A stretch of DNA of 64,000 bases from Leptobrachium leishanense (GCA_009667805.1 CM019072.1:39797519-39861518), one strand, 5' to 3'; numbered from the stretch's first letter, positions 1 to 10,510 are shown. The notes: generated by a model not told the origin, from the letters alone. Translations and numbers: made by a program.

Positions 1-12
1 CTGACCGGTGAG

Positions 13-1094
13 GTGGAAGTCCAACTGATACAGCCAAGTACGCCACGTGGTGATCACGAGAATGTCCCCGATGTTACCCCAACTACAGGGTTCCCTCCTG
101 CTACATTTTTCACCACTATGGGGAAACTGGTGGAAACACTAGCGAAAAACTCTACTGCGTCTCCAAATTACGGATATCGCAAGTTACGGTTTTATTCTGG
201 TAAGGTCCCCGTGCCAACTGGAGAAGAGGACTTTGAGACCTGGATAGATCAGGCAGTGCAGGCAGTGGAAGAATGGGAAGTGGCTGACACCGTGAAGAGA
301 CAAAGGCTGATCGAGAGCCTAAGAGGTCCTGCTTCAGAGGTCATTCGAAATCTGAAAAGGGACAAGCCCGGCTGCACTGCTGCGGAGTATCTAGAAGCTT
401 TACAGGAAAATTTCGGGGGAGTGGAGGATTGTGCCGAGCTTATTCACAAGTTCTCTCACACCTATCAAAAGGAAGGAGAAGAATTGTCCGCATATGTCTG
501 GCGGCTGGATAAAATCATCCATCAGGTCATTCTTAAAAGAGGCATGGAACCGAGTCGTGCAAGCAAAGCGTTGCTGGATCAAGTTTTCAAAGGTGCACTC
601 CACTGGATCCCATAATGTTGAAGTTTCAGACTAGATACCAGAACACAAGGCTGACCTATTCCAAACTAATCAAAGCTATCCGAGAAGAAGAGGCCTTGAT
701 TCAGGCTAAAAAGGTTGCAAATGCTTCGCACACAGTTTTCACCGCAGAAGTAGGAACTCTCTCGGTAGCCGATGCAGCAAACATACAGACTGAAGTGCTG
801 GCCTTAAAAACTCAGATGTTGCAAATGATGGAGTTAATGACGTCACTGTTGGCTGAGGACCCCAGAACTGAAGGGGTTGTTGTAGCCTCGAACAGGGGGT
901 CTCCAAGGGAACTGCAAGAAGGAAATATGCCCACACTCCCGAGGAAGAAATGTTTTGGCTGTGGGGAAATCGGCCATTTCAGGGCTCAGTGCCCACAAGG
1001 GAGGGTTGAAAAGAAACCGGTTGAAGAACTTCTAAAAGCTGTGGAGAAACTGTTGTCCGCCCTGCAGGCGGGAAACTCCAGAGGGTCCTGGTAA
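13..1094 (+). pseudogene. gag: gypsy Gag polyprotein (capsid plus CCHC nucleocapsid), frameshifted
   Basis: Gag forms the virus-like particle and packages element RNA. Two overlapping frames carry it: 13-615 (200 aa, capsid-like helices rich in Trp and Leu) and 615-1094 (159 aa). The second contains a zinc knuckle, CFGCGEIGHFRAQC, spaced C-X2-C-X4-H-X4-C, near its residues 113-126. The join near base 600 is a frameshift: homology to gypsy Gag continues from one frame into the other. The true start may lie upstream, since the frame is open at the window edge. It ends just before the protease frame. Confidence 0.85.
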
Positions 1095-1414
1095 GGGAGC
1101 AAACCAGGGGCCCGAAGATTGAAACCCGCTCCAAAAATCAAGCCAGGACTAAGAGGGCGAGAGGGCCCAAAGTCCGACCAACTGCTGAGCCTGCCAGGAC
1201 TGAAAGAGTCATTCCCTTAGCGTCCAGGTCTACGTCATGGGGAGGCAATGCACACCCAAAACCTGCACGGGCCAAGAAAAAGGCCAGGGTCCAGCAAACT
1301 GGGTCTAAACGTCCGGATATCGCTACAAAGTTTCCTGATCAGCTGATAGGTCCTTCTCCTATTGTGCCAATTCAAGTGGAGGGAGTCTATACTAAAGCCC
1401 TGTTGGATTCAGGG
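1091..1414 (+). pseudogene. pro: gypsy aspartic protease, N-terminal part, cut by insertion
   Basis: This reading frame begins right after gag, in a different frame. It starts with a basic linker rich in Lys and Arg and reaches the catalytic signature Leu-Leu-Asp-Ser-Gly. The next codon should be Ala but is replaced by the first bases of a nested LTR (TGTCAC at 1415). The protease resumes at 6151 with Gly-Ala-Gln-Val-Thr-Leu. The active-site Asp is kept, but the reading frame is destroyed by the 4.7 kb insertion. Confidence 0.85.
1411..1414. repeat. target-site duplication of the nested LTR element (left copy)
   Basis: AGGG lies directly before the 5' LTR and again at 6150-6153 directly after the 3' LTR. 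If the LTR is taken to end in CATA instead of CATAC, the duplication is the 5-bp CAGGG (1410-1414 and 6149-6153). Removing the element and one copy rebuilds the Asp-Ser-Gly-Ala codons of the host protease, which shows that this is the integration site. Confidence 0.85.
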
Positions 1415-2510
1415 TGTCACGGGATGGCCCAGCACCCTCTGCCAGGGGCGGCGCGCAGTGACAGTGGTGACATGGACACTTGGGTGTGGTGGCACGCACC
1501 CCGTTTTACCCGTATTTTTATATAGATGTGACATTGTGTGGTGTAATAAAGTGTTCCCCGTTGGTTATGGTGTAATGTATTTTTCCCTTTGTTTGCCTTG
1601 CTCGCCGCCATTTTCCGATTCTTGTGGCGCAGTTGGAATTTCGATTCGGAAAATGGCCGATTCGAACCATCCGGTTCGAATCGTAAAATGGCCGATTCGG
1701 ACCATCCGGTCCGAATTGGCGACTCCCTGAAGGCCAAGGGCCAATGGGTCCTGGGAGGGCGGGCAAGGAGTCCCATTGTATTCTAATTATAATGAGAAGT
1801 AATAAAAGTCTGTAATGTAAACAATAAAGGCGGTTCCTGCAGTACATTCAGCTGTGTCTGGTGTGGCTTGATTCTCCGCCGTATTTCGGATCTGAGTGTC
1901 CCCCGCGGCCTCAGAATACGGTGCCCATCCGATCCGAATCGAGCGCGCTGACCCTGCATCGAGCATCAGGGCAGCGGCGCTACCTAAGAAGATTCGATCG
2001 GGGAAATTCAGAGATCCGAACCGAAGGGCGCGGCCGCGTACCGCGCTTCGGTATTGCGAGGGATTGCGGTGCGATCCGAATCCCTCGCCCATCCCGGCAG
2101 ATCCGAAGATTCCTTCAGCCCTGGTCCGATCCGAAAAGTCGTCCACCGAGATCTCCGTTAGTTCCGAAAAGTTACCCGCACCGCGATCGGAAACGTTTCC
2201 CGCAAGATCCGAAACGTTTCCCCATCGAACCGAAGATTCCTCCGCGGCTGGCAGATCCGATCTCCACGGACGTCCCACACCCGCAAGGTCAGTGAACCAG
2301 CTGCTCGGGACGCTGAGTGCCGTATGGCTCAGTGGTCGGGCTGGTTCTAGGCAGGGGTCCCCTCCACCGCCCGCTAACCCTTCCCCAGGGTCACGCCAGG
2401 CCGCACGAGACGCCGAGTGCGCGTCACTCGGTAGTCGGGCCAGCGGTAAGCGAAGGGGTCACGCAGATTGAGCACACCCGCCGGCGGAACAACATCGCAT
2501 TCCGTCATAC
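1415..2510 (+). repeat. 5' LTR of nested element
   Basis: Begins TGTCACGG and ends GTCATAC. It contains two AATAAA signals (about 1800 and 1824) and, around 1650-1720, interleaved short palindromes built on the words GATTCGGA, GAACCATCCGGTTC and GGACCATCCGGTCC. Copies of CCGATCCGAA recur through 1930-2270, giving a CpG-rich second half. It matches 5054-6149 almost base for base. Confidence 0.9.
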
Positions 2511-2528
2511 TGGTGGCAGCGGTGGGAT
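2511..2528 (+). other. primer binding site, tRNA-Leu type
   Basis: TGGTGGCAGCGGTGGGAT follows the 5' LTR with no gap. It is the reverse complement of the 3' end (including CCA) of vertebrate tRNA-Leu of the AAG/TAG isoacceptor type as I know that sequence. This is where minus-strand cDNA synthesis would begin. Confidence 0.85.
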
Positions 2529-3869
2529 CGCTCTCTGCAGGCCCCTAGGAGACCTACGCCATGGCGGTGTACAACCCCTACAACCGGGACACCCTGCGTG
2601 GGATGTTGGAGAACCGGGGAGGAACGCCGGGTAACAAGAAACGCAAGACCCTGATCAAGGAGCTGACCAGGATGGATCAGGACGAGGCGACGACGCCCGT
2701 CCCCAGCCCTGTCTACGCAGAGGTGGAGGAAGGCGCTGATCTCAGAGAGGTGCGGCGCCGGATCGCCCTGCTTGGAGATGCCCCGACGACAGAGGACCGA
2801 TGTGAGGTGATTCGGAAGTTCTACGGGGAGTTGAGCTGGAGAAGGAACGCCAGCACCAGCTGCGGTTGGCAGAGCTCCGCGGAGCAGTAACTGAGTACAA
2901 TGACCCCGAACCCTACCCCGTGGAACCCTGGGTCGAGACTCACAGCTCGTCTGGAGCTTCACCCTGGGAATCCACAAACCCCAGTGACGACGCTTGCGGG
3001 ACTCTCAGCTTGCCTGGAGCCTGTACTGAGGACATCACTCATCCCACGCCCTCGGATGGAGACTCACAGCCCGCCTGGAGCTGCATCTGAGGACGCCACC
3101 TTCCCCACTGAGGAGCGGTGCTCCTGCGCTGGCACCTACGCCGACGTGAAGGTCGTGCTGGCCAGAGAGCTGCAGGAGGGCCTGGAGCAGGACCAGGGGT
3201 CCACAGAGGAGCTGTGGTACGAGGCCCTGGACCATGAGCGGGACTGCCATGACGTGGACATTCCTTCCGACGCCGATGTCTACCGGGAGCAGTACGCTGT
3301 GCGAGCAGCGTTCCTGCAGGGCCGGGCCCCAGAAGGGTGGGAGGACGAGCTCTGGAGTTTGGTGCAGGAGGAGGTTGCACTGGATGCCGCGTACCGCGCG
3401 CTCCGGTGGCTAACTGCCGCTCCGGCAGTACGGCCGTTGGGAGGCAGTTCCGTTGCAGGGCCTCGCTACGGAGGCACAGGACTGCTCTACGAGGGCATGG
3501 CCGCCGACCCCGATTTTGGAGAGGAGACCGAGGAACGGATGGAGGACATCCTGGAGCGGCGGGAATTGGAGATCCCGTCAGACAGCAGGGACTCAGTGTT
3601 TGAGGAGCTGGAGTCCCTAGCTGAGCGAGAGTGGGAGCTCGAGGTGGCTTATCGGAGACTGTTGGACGGCGTTCCGCAGTCGAGCCTGAGCTCCCCGTGG
3701 TGGGACGGGTCGACGGAGGAAGTCGGCAGTCCCCAGGTTTGGGACCTATGGGAAGCCGAGGCGGACTCATGGGTGCCCGTGGGGGGGTCGTCTGAGGAAG
3801 TTACCCCCCTCACCCCGCAAGAGGACAGGGTGGCCGAGGCCACGGGTCCAGCGGGGGAGGAGACGGATG

Positions 3870-4330
3870 GTCTCCCCGGGATGGGTTGTGCGCAACCGTC
3901 GATTGCCCCGGGGGGTGAAGTGACCATCCTTTCCCAAGGAGATCTCCAACCAGCAGAAGAGCTGGCTACGGGGCAGAGTGCTGCTGGCCTCTGCCCACTG
4001 CCCAAAGTCTGCCAGGAGGGGCAGACGGATGGTTCCCCCGGGATGGGTTGTGCGCAACCCTTGGTTGTCCCGGGGGGTGAAGCAACCGTTCTTCCCCAAG
4101 GAGATCTCCAACCAGCAGAAGAGCTGGCTACGGGGCAGAGTGCTGCTGGCCTCTGCCCACTGCCCAAAGCCTGCCCGGAGGAGCAGACGGATGGTTCCCC
4201 CGGGACGGGTTGTGCGCAGCCATTGATTGCCCCGGGGGGTGAAGAAACCGTCCTCCCGCAGGGAGATCCTCGCCCAGCTGACGAGCTGGCCACGGGGCAG
4301 AGCGCCGCTGGCCTCTGCCCATCCCTCTCA
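3870..4330 (+). repeat. 162-bp in-frame tandem repeats (54 aa) in the nested-element ORF
   Basis: Three copies start at about 3870, 4032 and 4194; the word GGTTGTGCGCA recurs every 162 bp. Degenerate partial copies continue to about 4710, sharing GAAGAGCTG and GCTGGCCTCTGCCC. The period is a multiple of three, so the repeats stay in frame. Each unit reads roughly G-C-A-Q-P, then G-G-E, then E-E-L-A-T-G-Q-S-A-A-G-L-C-P. Confidence 0.85.
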
Positions 4331-5037
4331 GTTTGCCTCGAGGGGCAGCGCGAGGACGACCCCGTACGACTGCCGCGGCAGCGGTCCAGTCCCCTCGTCG
4401 GCGGCCAGGGAGAGCAGCCGGGCTTGACCCCGTTGGTCCTCCCGGTTGCCGTTTTCGTACCCGGCCAACCAGCAGAAGAGCTGACGCCAGGGCAGAGAGC
4501 CGCTGGCCTCTGCCCGTTCCGCCCGATGCGCCCCGAGGGGCAGAGCGTGGATGACCCTGGGCGACTGCCGTTGCACCCCGTGATTCTCCCTTCCAGCTGG
4601 CTGGAGGAGCAGCCAGGTTTGGCTCTTGTGGTTCCTTCAGTTGCCGTGTCCGTACCTGGCCCTCCAGTGGAAGAGCTGGCAACGGGGCAGAGCGCCGCTG
4701 GCCTCTGCCCATTTTTGCAACCTTTGGGCTCGGGAGCCTTACCCTGCCACGGTCCTGTCCCACGGCTGACCTGGGCACCTGGGGCGTGTGCAGTTAGCAC
4801 CCGGGTTCCCCAGGTGAGGGACAATCCTGGGGGGGGCACCGGAGGCCCTCCGGCCCGGAGGCATGTCCTCTCGCCCAGCCGGGGACACCCTCAGGACATG
4901 GGGTCCCGACCAAGCGGGCACGGCCGCAAGGCCAAATGGAGAGGCCTGGTGACCCGGCCTCCCCAGACTGACTACGGGCCTGGGAGCACCGACTTCCCCG
5001 GTATGACCCGGTGGGGTCAGACCAGGTGCGTCGAACT

Positions 5038-5053
5038 GGGGGAGGGGGAGGAG
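5038..5053 (+). other. polypurine tract of nested element
   Basis: An unbroken run of G and A (GGGGGAGGGGGAGGAG) abuts the TGTCAC start of the 3' LTR, as expected for the plus-strand primer of an LTR retrotransposon. Confidence 0.85.
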
Positions 5054-6149
5054 TGTCACGGGATGGCCCAGCACCCTCTGCCAGGGGCGGCGCGCAGTGA
5101 CAGTGGTGACATGGACACTTGGGTGTGGTGGCACGCACCCCGTTTTACCCGTATTTTTATATAGATGTGACATTGTGTGGTGTAATAAAGTGTTCCCCGT
5201 TGGTTATGGTGTAATGTATTTTTCCCTTTGTTTGCCTTGCTCGCCGCCATTTTCCGATTCTTGTGGCGCAGTTGGAATTTCGATTCGGAAAATGGCCGAT
5301 TCGAACCATCCGGTTCGAATCGTAAAATGGCCGATTCGGACCATCCGGTCCGAATTGGCGACTCCCTGAAGGCCAAGGGCCAATGGGTCCTGGGAGGGCG
5401 GGCAAGGAGTCCCATTGTATTCTAATTATAATGAGAAGTAATAAAAGTCTGTAATGTAAACAATAAAGGCGGTTCCTGCAGTACATTCAGCTGTGTCTGG
5501 TGTGGCTTGATTCTCCGCCGTATTTCGGATCTGAGTGTCCCCCGCGGCCTCAGAATACGGTGCCCATCCGATCCGAATCGAGCGCGCTGACCTGCATCGA
5601 GCATCAGGGCAGCGGCGCTACCTAAGAAGATTCGATCGGGGAAATTCAGAGATCCGAACCGAAGGGCGCGGCCGCGTACCGCGCTTCGGTATTGCGAGGG
5701 ATTGCGGTGCGATCCGAATCCCTCGCCCATCCCGGCAGATCCGAAGATTCCTTCAGCCCTGGTCCGATCCGAAAAGTCGTCCACCGAGATCTCCGTTAGT
5801 TCCGAAAAGTTACCCGCACCGCGATCGGAAACGTTTCCCGCAAGATCCGAAACGTTTCCCACATCGAACCGAAGATTCCTCCGCGGCTGGCAGATCCGAT
5901 CTCCACGGACGTCCCACACCCGCAAGGTCAGTGAACCAGCTGCTCGGGACGCTGAGTGCCGTATGGCTCAGTGGTCGGGCTGGTTCTAGGCAGGGGTCCC
6001 CTCCACCGCCCGCTAACCCTTCCCCAGGGTCACGCCAGGCCGCACGAGACGCCGAGTGCGCGTCACTCGGTAGTCGGGCCAGCGGTAAGCGAAGGGGTCA
6101 CGCAGATTGAGCACACCCGCCGGCGGAACAACATCGCATTCCGTCATAC
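5054..6149 (+). repeat. 3' LTR of nested element
   Basis: 1096 bp, nearly identical to 1415-2510. Noted differences are loss of one C in GACCCTGC (about 5590) and an extra A in the TTTCCC(A)CATCG stretch (about 5860). It is followed by the AGGG/CAGGG target duplicate and the resumed protease codons. Confidence 0.9.
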
Positions 6150-6579
6150 AGGGGCCCAAGTGACTTTGATCTACCGAGATTTCTATGAGAGACACTTGAA
6201 ACATATTCCCTTGCAAGAACTGAAGGATTTGGAAATCTGGGGTATCGGCACTGAGAAACTCCCTTATGATGGGTACCTGCAAGTAAGGTTGGAGATTGGA
6301 TCTGAAGTCATCGGACAGTCTGGAGGCTGTGACGCTTTGGCCATTGTGTGCCCCCGACCCTCGGGTGCAAACAGAAGCTCTCTGATAGTGGGGACGAATA
6401 CGGACCTAGTGCGGCGTCTCCTGACCCCCATCGTAGTGGAAGAAGGGTCAACTCAAGGAGTGCACCCCATGTTACGACCGGTCTATCAGAGGATGGTTGA
6501 AGAACGGAAAGCACCTGCTGAGGTGGGAAGACTGTGGAGACTGGTGGGACAGAGAAGGTCCTGCAAGCAGGAGAAGTAG
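6150..6579 (+). pseudogene. pro: gypsy protease, C-terminal part, and protease-RT linker
   Basis: The frame resumes after the nested element with Gly-Ala-Gln-Val-Thr-Leu-Ile, completing the DSGA motif begun at 1403-1414. About 110 further codons are protease-like (the flap and the second-strand motif are not clearly distinguishable by eye). The frame then stops at 6579. A frameshift near 6535 moves the coding sequence into the long pol frame that starts at 6534. Confidence 0.8.
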
Positions 6580-9500
6580 CGAGCTTCCGGGTTTCAGTCA
6601 AGTTGAACGGATCGCAACCAGGTCCTTATGTGGTGCTGGGAACCGATGTCAGTCATGGGAGTGAAACCGGAGTCAAAGTAATTCCTGAAATAATCTCCAC
6701 AAAAGCCTTGAAGAGAACACGAGGAAGAGTCTCGGTCAGTGTGTGCAATGTGACAGATTCTCCAGTGGTTCTTAAAGCACGAATGCCTATTGGGCAAGTA
6801 GAGTCTGTTACACCCCTCTCTACCGATTCAGGAGGGGGAGAAGATAAAGAGATTCCAGATGAAAGATTCTACCCCAAGGACGCTCCCATTTCACCTGAGT
6901 GGAAGAAACGTCTTCAGTCTCAAGTTCTAAAATGGAAAGAATTATTCTCGAAAGATGAGTTCGATGTGGGCCTGGCTAAGCGTACGGAACACCGCATTCG
7001 GTTGCAAGAAGACAAGCCGTTTCGTGAAAGGTCAAGGCGAGTTCCGCTGGGAGACTTGGATGATCTGCGAGAACAGCTAAATGAGTTGCAGAGAACCAAT
7101 GTGATTCAAGAGTCCAGGAGCCCATATGCATCTCCAATAGTGCTGGTCAGGAAGAAGAACGGTTCTGTCCGCTTGTGCATAGACTATCGCACCTTGAACC
7201 GAAGAACCATCCCCGACCAATACGCCACTCCTAGGATTGAAGATGCCTTACAGTGTTTGTCTGGAGCAAAGTGGTTCAGTGTACTAGACCTGCAAAGTGG
7301 ATATCATCAAATACCGATGCACCCTGAAGACAAAGAGAAAACTGCGTTCATTTGCCCACTGGGGTTCTTTGAGTTTAATAGAATGCCTCAAGGTCTGACG
7401 GGAGCTCCCGCCACGTTTCAACGGTTGATGGAGAAGACAGTCGGGGATATGAATCTAATCGAAGTGTTAGTGTACCTGGATGACATAATTGTGTTCGGGA
7501 AGACTCTGGAAGAGCATGACCAACGATTGGAGAAAGTCTTGAAGAGGCTCCACGAAGAGGGGTTGAAATTGTCTCTGGAGAAATGCCAGTTCTGCTTACC
7601 GTCAGTCACCTATCTGGGACACGTGGTCTCGGCAGAAGGTGTTTCGACAGATCCTCGGAAGTTGGAGGCCGTAGCTTCTTGGCCTAGACCCCGAAACGTC
7701 ACTGAACTTAGATCTTTCTTGGGATTCTGCTCGTACTATCGAAGATTTGTGGGAGGATTTGCAAAGATAGCTCAGCCGCTGAACAAACTCCTACAGAAAG
7801 AAACCACCGAAGAAGGCTGTAAGGTCTCTGACCGAAACCCTTCCGCTCCGGGACCAAGGAAAGCTAAAGAGTCCATACAAGGTGAATGGACTAGTCAATG
7901 TGAAGGTGCGTTTGTGAAGCTGAAAGAAAATCTAACCCGAGCTCCTGTTCTGGCCTACGCGGACCCTCACAAGCCATATGAACTACATGTGGATGCCAGC
8001 CGAGAAGGTTTGGGAGGAGTCCTATATCAGGAGTATGATGGATTGCTGAGGCCTGTGGCGTACGTGAGCCGGAGCCTTGCGCCTTCTGAGAAGAACTATC
8101 CTACTCACAAACTGGAGTTCCTGGCCTTGAAGTGGGCAGTGGTGGACAAGTTGAAAGACTATCTGTATGGAGCTGAGTTCGTGATCAAGACGGATAATAA
8201 TCCTCTCACCTATATCCTTACTACTGCGAAACTGGACGCAACGGGACATCGGTGGTTGGCCGCTCTGTCAGGGTTTCGGTTCAGCCTGAAGTATCGCCCT
8301 GGGGTGAACAATCGAGATGCTGATGCTTTATCAAGAAGACCTTACACTACAGAATGGACTCAGTTAACTCCAGACGGGGTGCAAGCTTTGTGTCAAGGAA
8401 CAGAACGCCGGATCAAGGGAGGAGTTGAAGCGGAGGCCATAGGAGTCATGGCCGCGGCTGTTCCTGAGTTCTACTGTAACCCTACACAATTGAGAGATGA
8501 AAATCTACCTACCTTTTCCAAGCAGGATCTGAAAGCGGATCAAGCTAGAGACCCTTTGATTGCATTGACCATAAAGGCCCTGACTGCAAACCAGCGAGAG
8601 ATTCTGCTAACCAATTCCCCGGATGGAGCCAGATTGGTCTACAAAGAGTGGGAGCGGTTGAAGATGTTGGATGGTGTGGTCTACCGAAGGGGCCCCTCGA
8701 CCAATTCCGAAGAGATTCAACAGTTATTTCTCCCCACTAAACACAGGGAGAGTGTGTTGCGATCACTACATGATGAGCATGGACATTTGGGTGCTGAGAG
8801 AACTTTTAAATTGGTGCGAGATAGGTTTTATTGGCCTTGCATGAGGGCTGAAGTCGAGAGTTACTGCCATTCCTGTCTGAGGTGCATTCAGAGGAAAACT
8901 CTACCAACCCGAGCTGCTCCAATGAGCCATCTACAGAGTCAGGGACCTATGGATTTGGTGTGCATTGACTTCCTGTGCTTAGAGCCGGATGCTAGTGGGC
9001 AAGGGAACATTCTGATAGTGACTGATCACTTTACCCGTTATGCCCAAGCTTTTTCTACAAAAGACCAACGCGCTCCGACAGTGGCGAAGGTGCTGATGGA
9101 AAAGTTCTTTGTTCATTACGGCCTGCCAAGAAGAATACACTCTGATCAGGGAAGAGACTTTGAAAGTAGATTGGTCGGGCAATTGCTGGAGTTGTTGGGA
9201 ATTCAAAAGACTCGAACTACGCCATACCACCCTCAAGGTGATGCTCAGCCTGAAAGGTTTAATCGCACGCTGTTAAACATGCTGGGGACCTTGTCTAATG
9301 TGGAGAAGCAGAGTCGGAGTCGTCACATAGCTACTCTGGTGCATGCATATAACAGTACGGAGAGTGATGCCACTGGATATTCACCGTACCGTCTTATGTT
9401 CGGAAGAGAAGCTCGACTGCCGGTTGATTTGGCATTTGGGTTATCTCTAGACCAGACGTCGGTAGCTTCTCATAGAAACTATGTGGATAGACTTCGGAAG

Positions 9501-10445
9501 AATCTGGCTTCTGCGTTTGAAAAGGCTCGTTTGACTTCAGGTAACAGGGAGCAAAGGAACAAGAAGAACTATGATCTGAAGGTTCGAGTACAGGATTTAC
9601 AACCCGGTGATAGGGTTCTGTTGAAGAATTTGGGTGCTGCTGCGAGACACAAGCTGGCGGATAGATGGAGTTCCCAGGTTTACATTGTCTGCAAGCAACT
9701 GCCGGGTCTGCCGGTGTATCAAATCCGCCCAGATGGAAAGGCTGGGCCTCTTAAGAACTGGCACCGAAATCATTTGTTACCTTTGAGAGAGGCTGTGAGG
9801 ATACCAGTTGGGGACGAACTCCCTCCGCCGAATCTGCCTGTTCCACGTTTACCTCCTGTTACTCGGTCTCAACAGACTCGGGTTGTTGAAGAGAGCGAAA
9901 GAGACAGCGAGGAAGAAAGTTTTTGTCTGGACTGGATACGTTCACCGGAGCCTGAAGAGATTACCTCAGTTCCTGAACGATGGGAGAGTAATTTGAGGCC
10001 TGAGGCTCCTGAATTCTTGTTGGAAGTCCCTGAGACTGTTGATATCCCTGAGCCGCTTGAATTTCAGTGGGAAGCCCCTGAAGCTGTGGGGATCCCGATA
10101 GCTCCGGAAGCTTATTCAGGTGATTACGGTTCTATGCCTTCACTGGAGGGATCATACTCTGAAGAAACGTCTGCTCCAGTGATAGAAAGAGAAATTGAGC
10201 CAACGCCCATAGTACTTCCACCTGAAGAGGAACGGAGGGAGCCTGAACAAAAACGCTCTATTCGGCCGCCCCAGCGACTTACTTATGACTCACCTGGACA
10301 TAGCACTGAAGAGGCCATCACCACTGTGCAGAGATTGCCCGAAGTGTCTACTATGTTAGCTGAGGTAGCCCAGACCATGAATCAGCTTGAGAAAGTGTTT
10401 CTAACCCACTGCATGTATGCTGCTGAACCTGTATATGCTGTATAA
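6534..10445 (+). CDS. pol: gypsy Pol: reverse transcriptase, RNase H, integrase
   Basis: A 1303-codon open frame. RT occupies about residues 170-370, with the catalytic Tyr-Leu-Asp-Asp at residues 314-317 (bases 7473-7484). RNase H begins near residue 480, with the first catalytic Asp in H-V-D-A-S (about 487). The integrase zinc-binding HHCC segment lies at about 745-785. The DDE residues follow in V-C-I-D-F (about 812), H-S-D-Q-G (about 870) and Q-P-E-R-F-N (about 905). A GPY/F-like segment and an acidic Pro/Glu-rich tail (about 1090-1303) end the protein. Every catalytic residue I could check is present. The start codon at 6534 is probably not native; the protein is expected to be made as a gag-pro-pol fusion. 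The tail has no envelope features. Confidence 0.93.
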   Translation: METGGTEKVLQAGEVASFRVSVKLNGSQPGPYVVLGTDVSHGSETGVKVIPEIISTKALKRTRGRVSVSVCNVTDSPVVLKARMPIGQVESVTPLSTDSGGGEDKEIPDERFYPKDAPISPEWKKRLQSQVLKWKELFSKDEFDVGLAKRTEHRIRLQEDKPFRERSRRVPLGDLDDLREQLNELQRTNVIQESRSPYASPIVLVRKKNGSVRLCIDYRTLNRRTIPDQYATPRIEDALQCLSGAKWFSVLDLQSGYHQIPMHPEDKEKTAFICPLGFFEFNRMPQGLTGAPATFQRLMEKTVGDMNLIEVLVYLDDIIVFGKTLEEHDQRLEKVLKRLHEEGLKLSLEKCQFCLPSVTYLGHVVSAEGVSTDPRKLEAVASWPRPRNVTELRSFLGFCSYYRRFVGGFAKIAQPLNKLLQKETTEEGCKVSDRNPSAPGPRKAKESIQGEWTSQCEGAFVKLKENLTRAPVLAYADPHKPYELHVDASREGLGGVLYQEYDGLLRPVAYVSRSLAPSEKNYPTHKLEFLALKWAVVDKLKDYLYGAEFVIKTDNNPLTYILTTAKLDATGHRWLAALSGFRFSLKYRPGVNNRDADALSRRPYTTEWTQLTPDGVQALCQGTERRIKGGVEAEAIGVMAAAVPEFYCNPTQLRDENLPTFSKQDLKADQARDPLIALTIKALTANQREILLTNSPDGARLVYKEWERLKMLDGVVYRRGPSTNSEEIQQLFLPTKHRESVLRSLHDEHGHLGAERTFKLVRDRFYWPCMRAEVESYCHSCLRCIQRKTLPTRAAPMSHLQSQGPMDLVCIDFLCLEPDASGQGNILIVTDHFTRYAQAFSTKDQRAPTVAKVLMEKFFVHYGLPRRIHSDQGRDFESRLVGQLLELLGIQKTRTTPYHPQGDAQPERFNRTLLNMLGTLSNVEKQSRSRHIATLVHAYNSTESDATGYSPYRLMFGREARLPVDLAFGLSLDQTSVASHRNYVDRLRKNLASAFEKARLTSGNREQRNKKNYDLKVRVQDLQPGDRVLLKNLGAAARHKLADRWSSQVYIVCKQLPGLPVYQIRPDGKAGPLKNWHRNHLLPLREAVRIPVGDELPPPNLPVPRLPPVTRSQQTRVVEESERDSEEESFCLDWIRSPEPEEITSVPERWESNLRPEAPEFLLEVPETVDIPEPLEFQWEAPEAVGIPIAPEAYSGDYGSMPSLEGSYSEETSAPVIEREIEPTPIVLPPEEERREPEQKRSIRPPQRLTYDSPGHSTEEAITTVQRLPEVSTMLAEVAQTMNQLEKVFLTHCMYAAEPVYAV

Positions 10446-10510
10446 ACTGTGTGCAAATTGTAAAAGGATAATGTAACTGTTGTACCTCCTTGGAGAGACC
10501 CAAGAGTTCT

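Larger units (their letters stand above)
2561..5164 (+). pseudogene. long reading frame of the nested LTR element, unknown protein
   Basis: The first ATG after the primer site is at 2561. The first 110 codons (to TAA at 2888) start with a segment resembling a SAP-type helix-turn-helix (LRGMLENRG...KKRKTLIKEL) followed by a charged helix. Another frame carries the more plausible continuation through about 2830-3090. The original frame then runs open from 2891 to 5164, ending about 110 bp inside the 3' LTR. It is acidic (many Glu-Glu and Trp-Glu), has two similar helices ending A-Y-R-x-L (about 3360-3410 and 3600-3665), then 54-residue tandem repeats and a Pro/Gly-rich tail. It may be a diverged Gag or a captured sequence. 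I recognise no catalytic motif. The base composition is much more GC-rich than the host gypsy. Confidence 0.5.
1415..6149 (+). mobile_element. young non-autonomous LTR retrotransposon nested in gypsy protease
   Basis: Two direct repeats of 1096 bp (1415-2510 and 5054-6149) flank a 2.5 kb internal region. The 5' LTR is followed at once by a primer site for tRNA-Leu, and the 3' LTR is preceded by a purine tract. The LTRs differ by only two single-base indels that I could find (near 1951 and 2230 of the first copy), so the insertion is recent. The interior has no protease, RT, RNase H or integrase. It has one long GC-rich frame of acidic and proline-rich character. The element must borrow its enzymes from an autonomous relative. 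Confidence 0.9.

Noticed and set aside
1417..2471. Several 100-190 codon frames in both copies of the LTR
   Set aside because: They occur identically in both LTRs, on both strands, in CpG-rich non-coding sequence.
3649..4839. 396-codon minus-strand open frame opposite the nested-element ORF
   Set aside because: It follows the same 162-bp repeats in antisense and lacks stops because of GC composition. Orientation of primer site, purine tract and LTRs puts the real frame on the plus strand.
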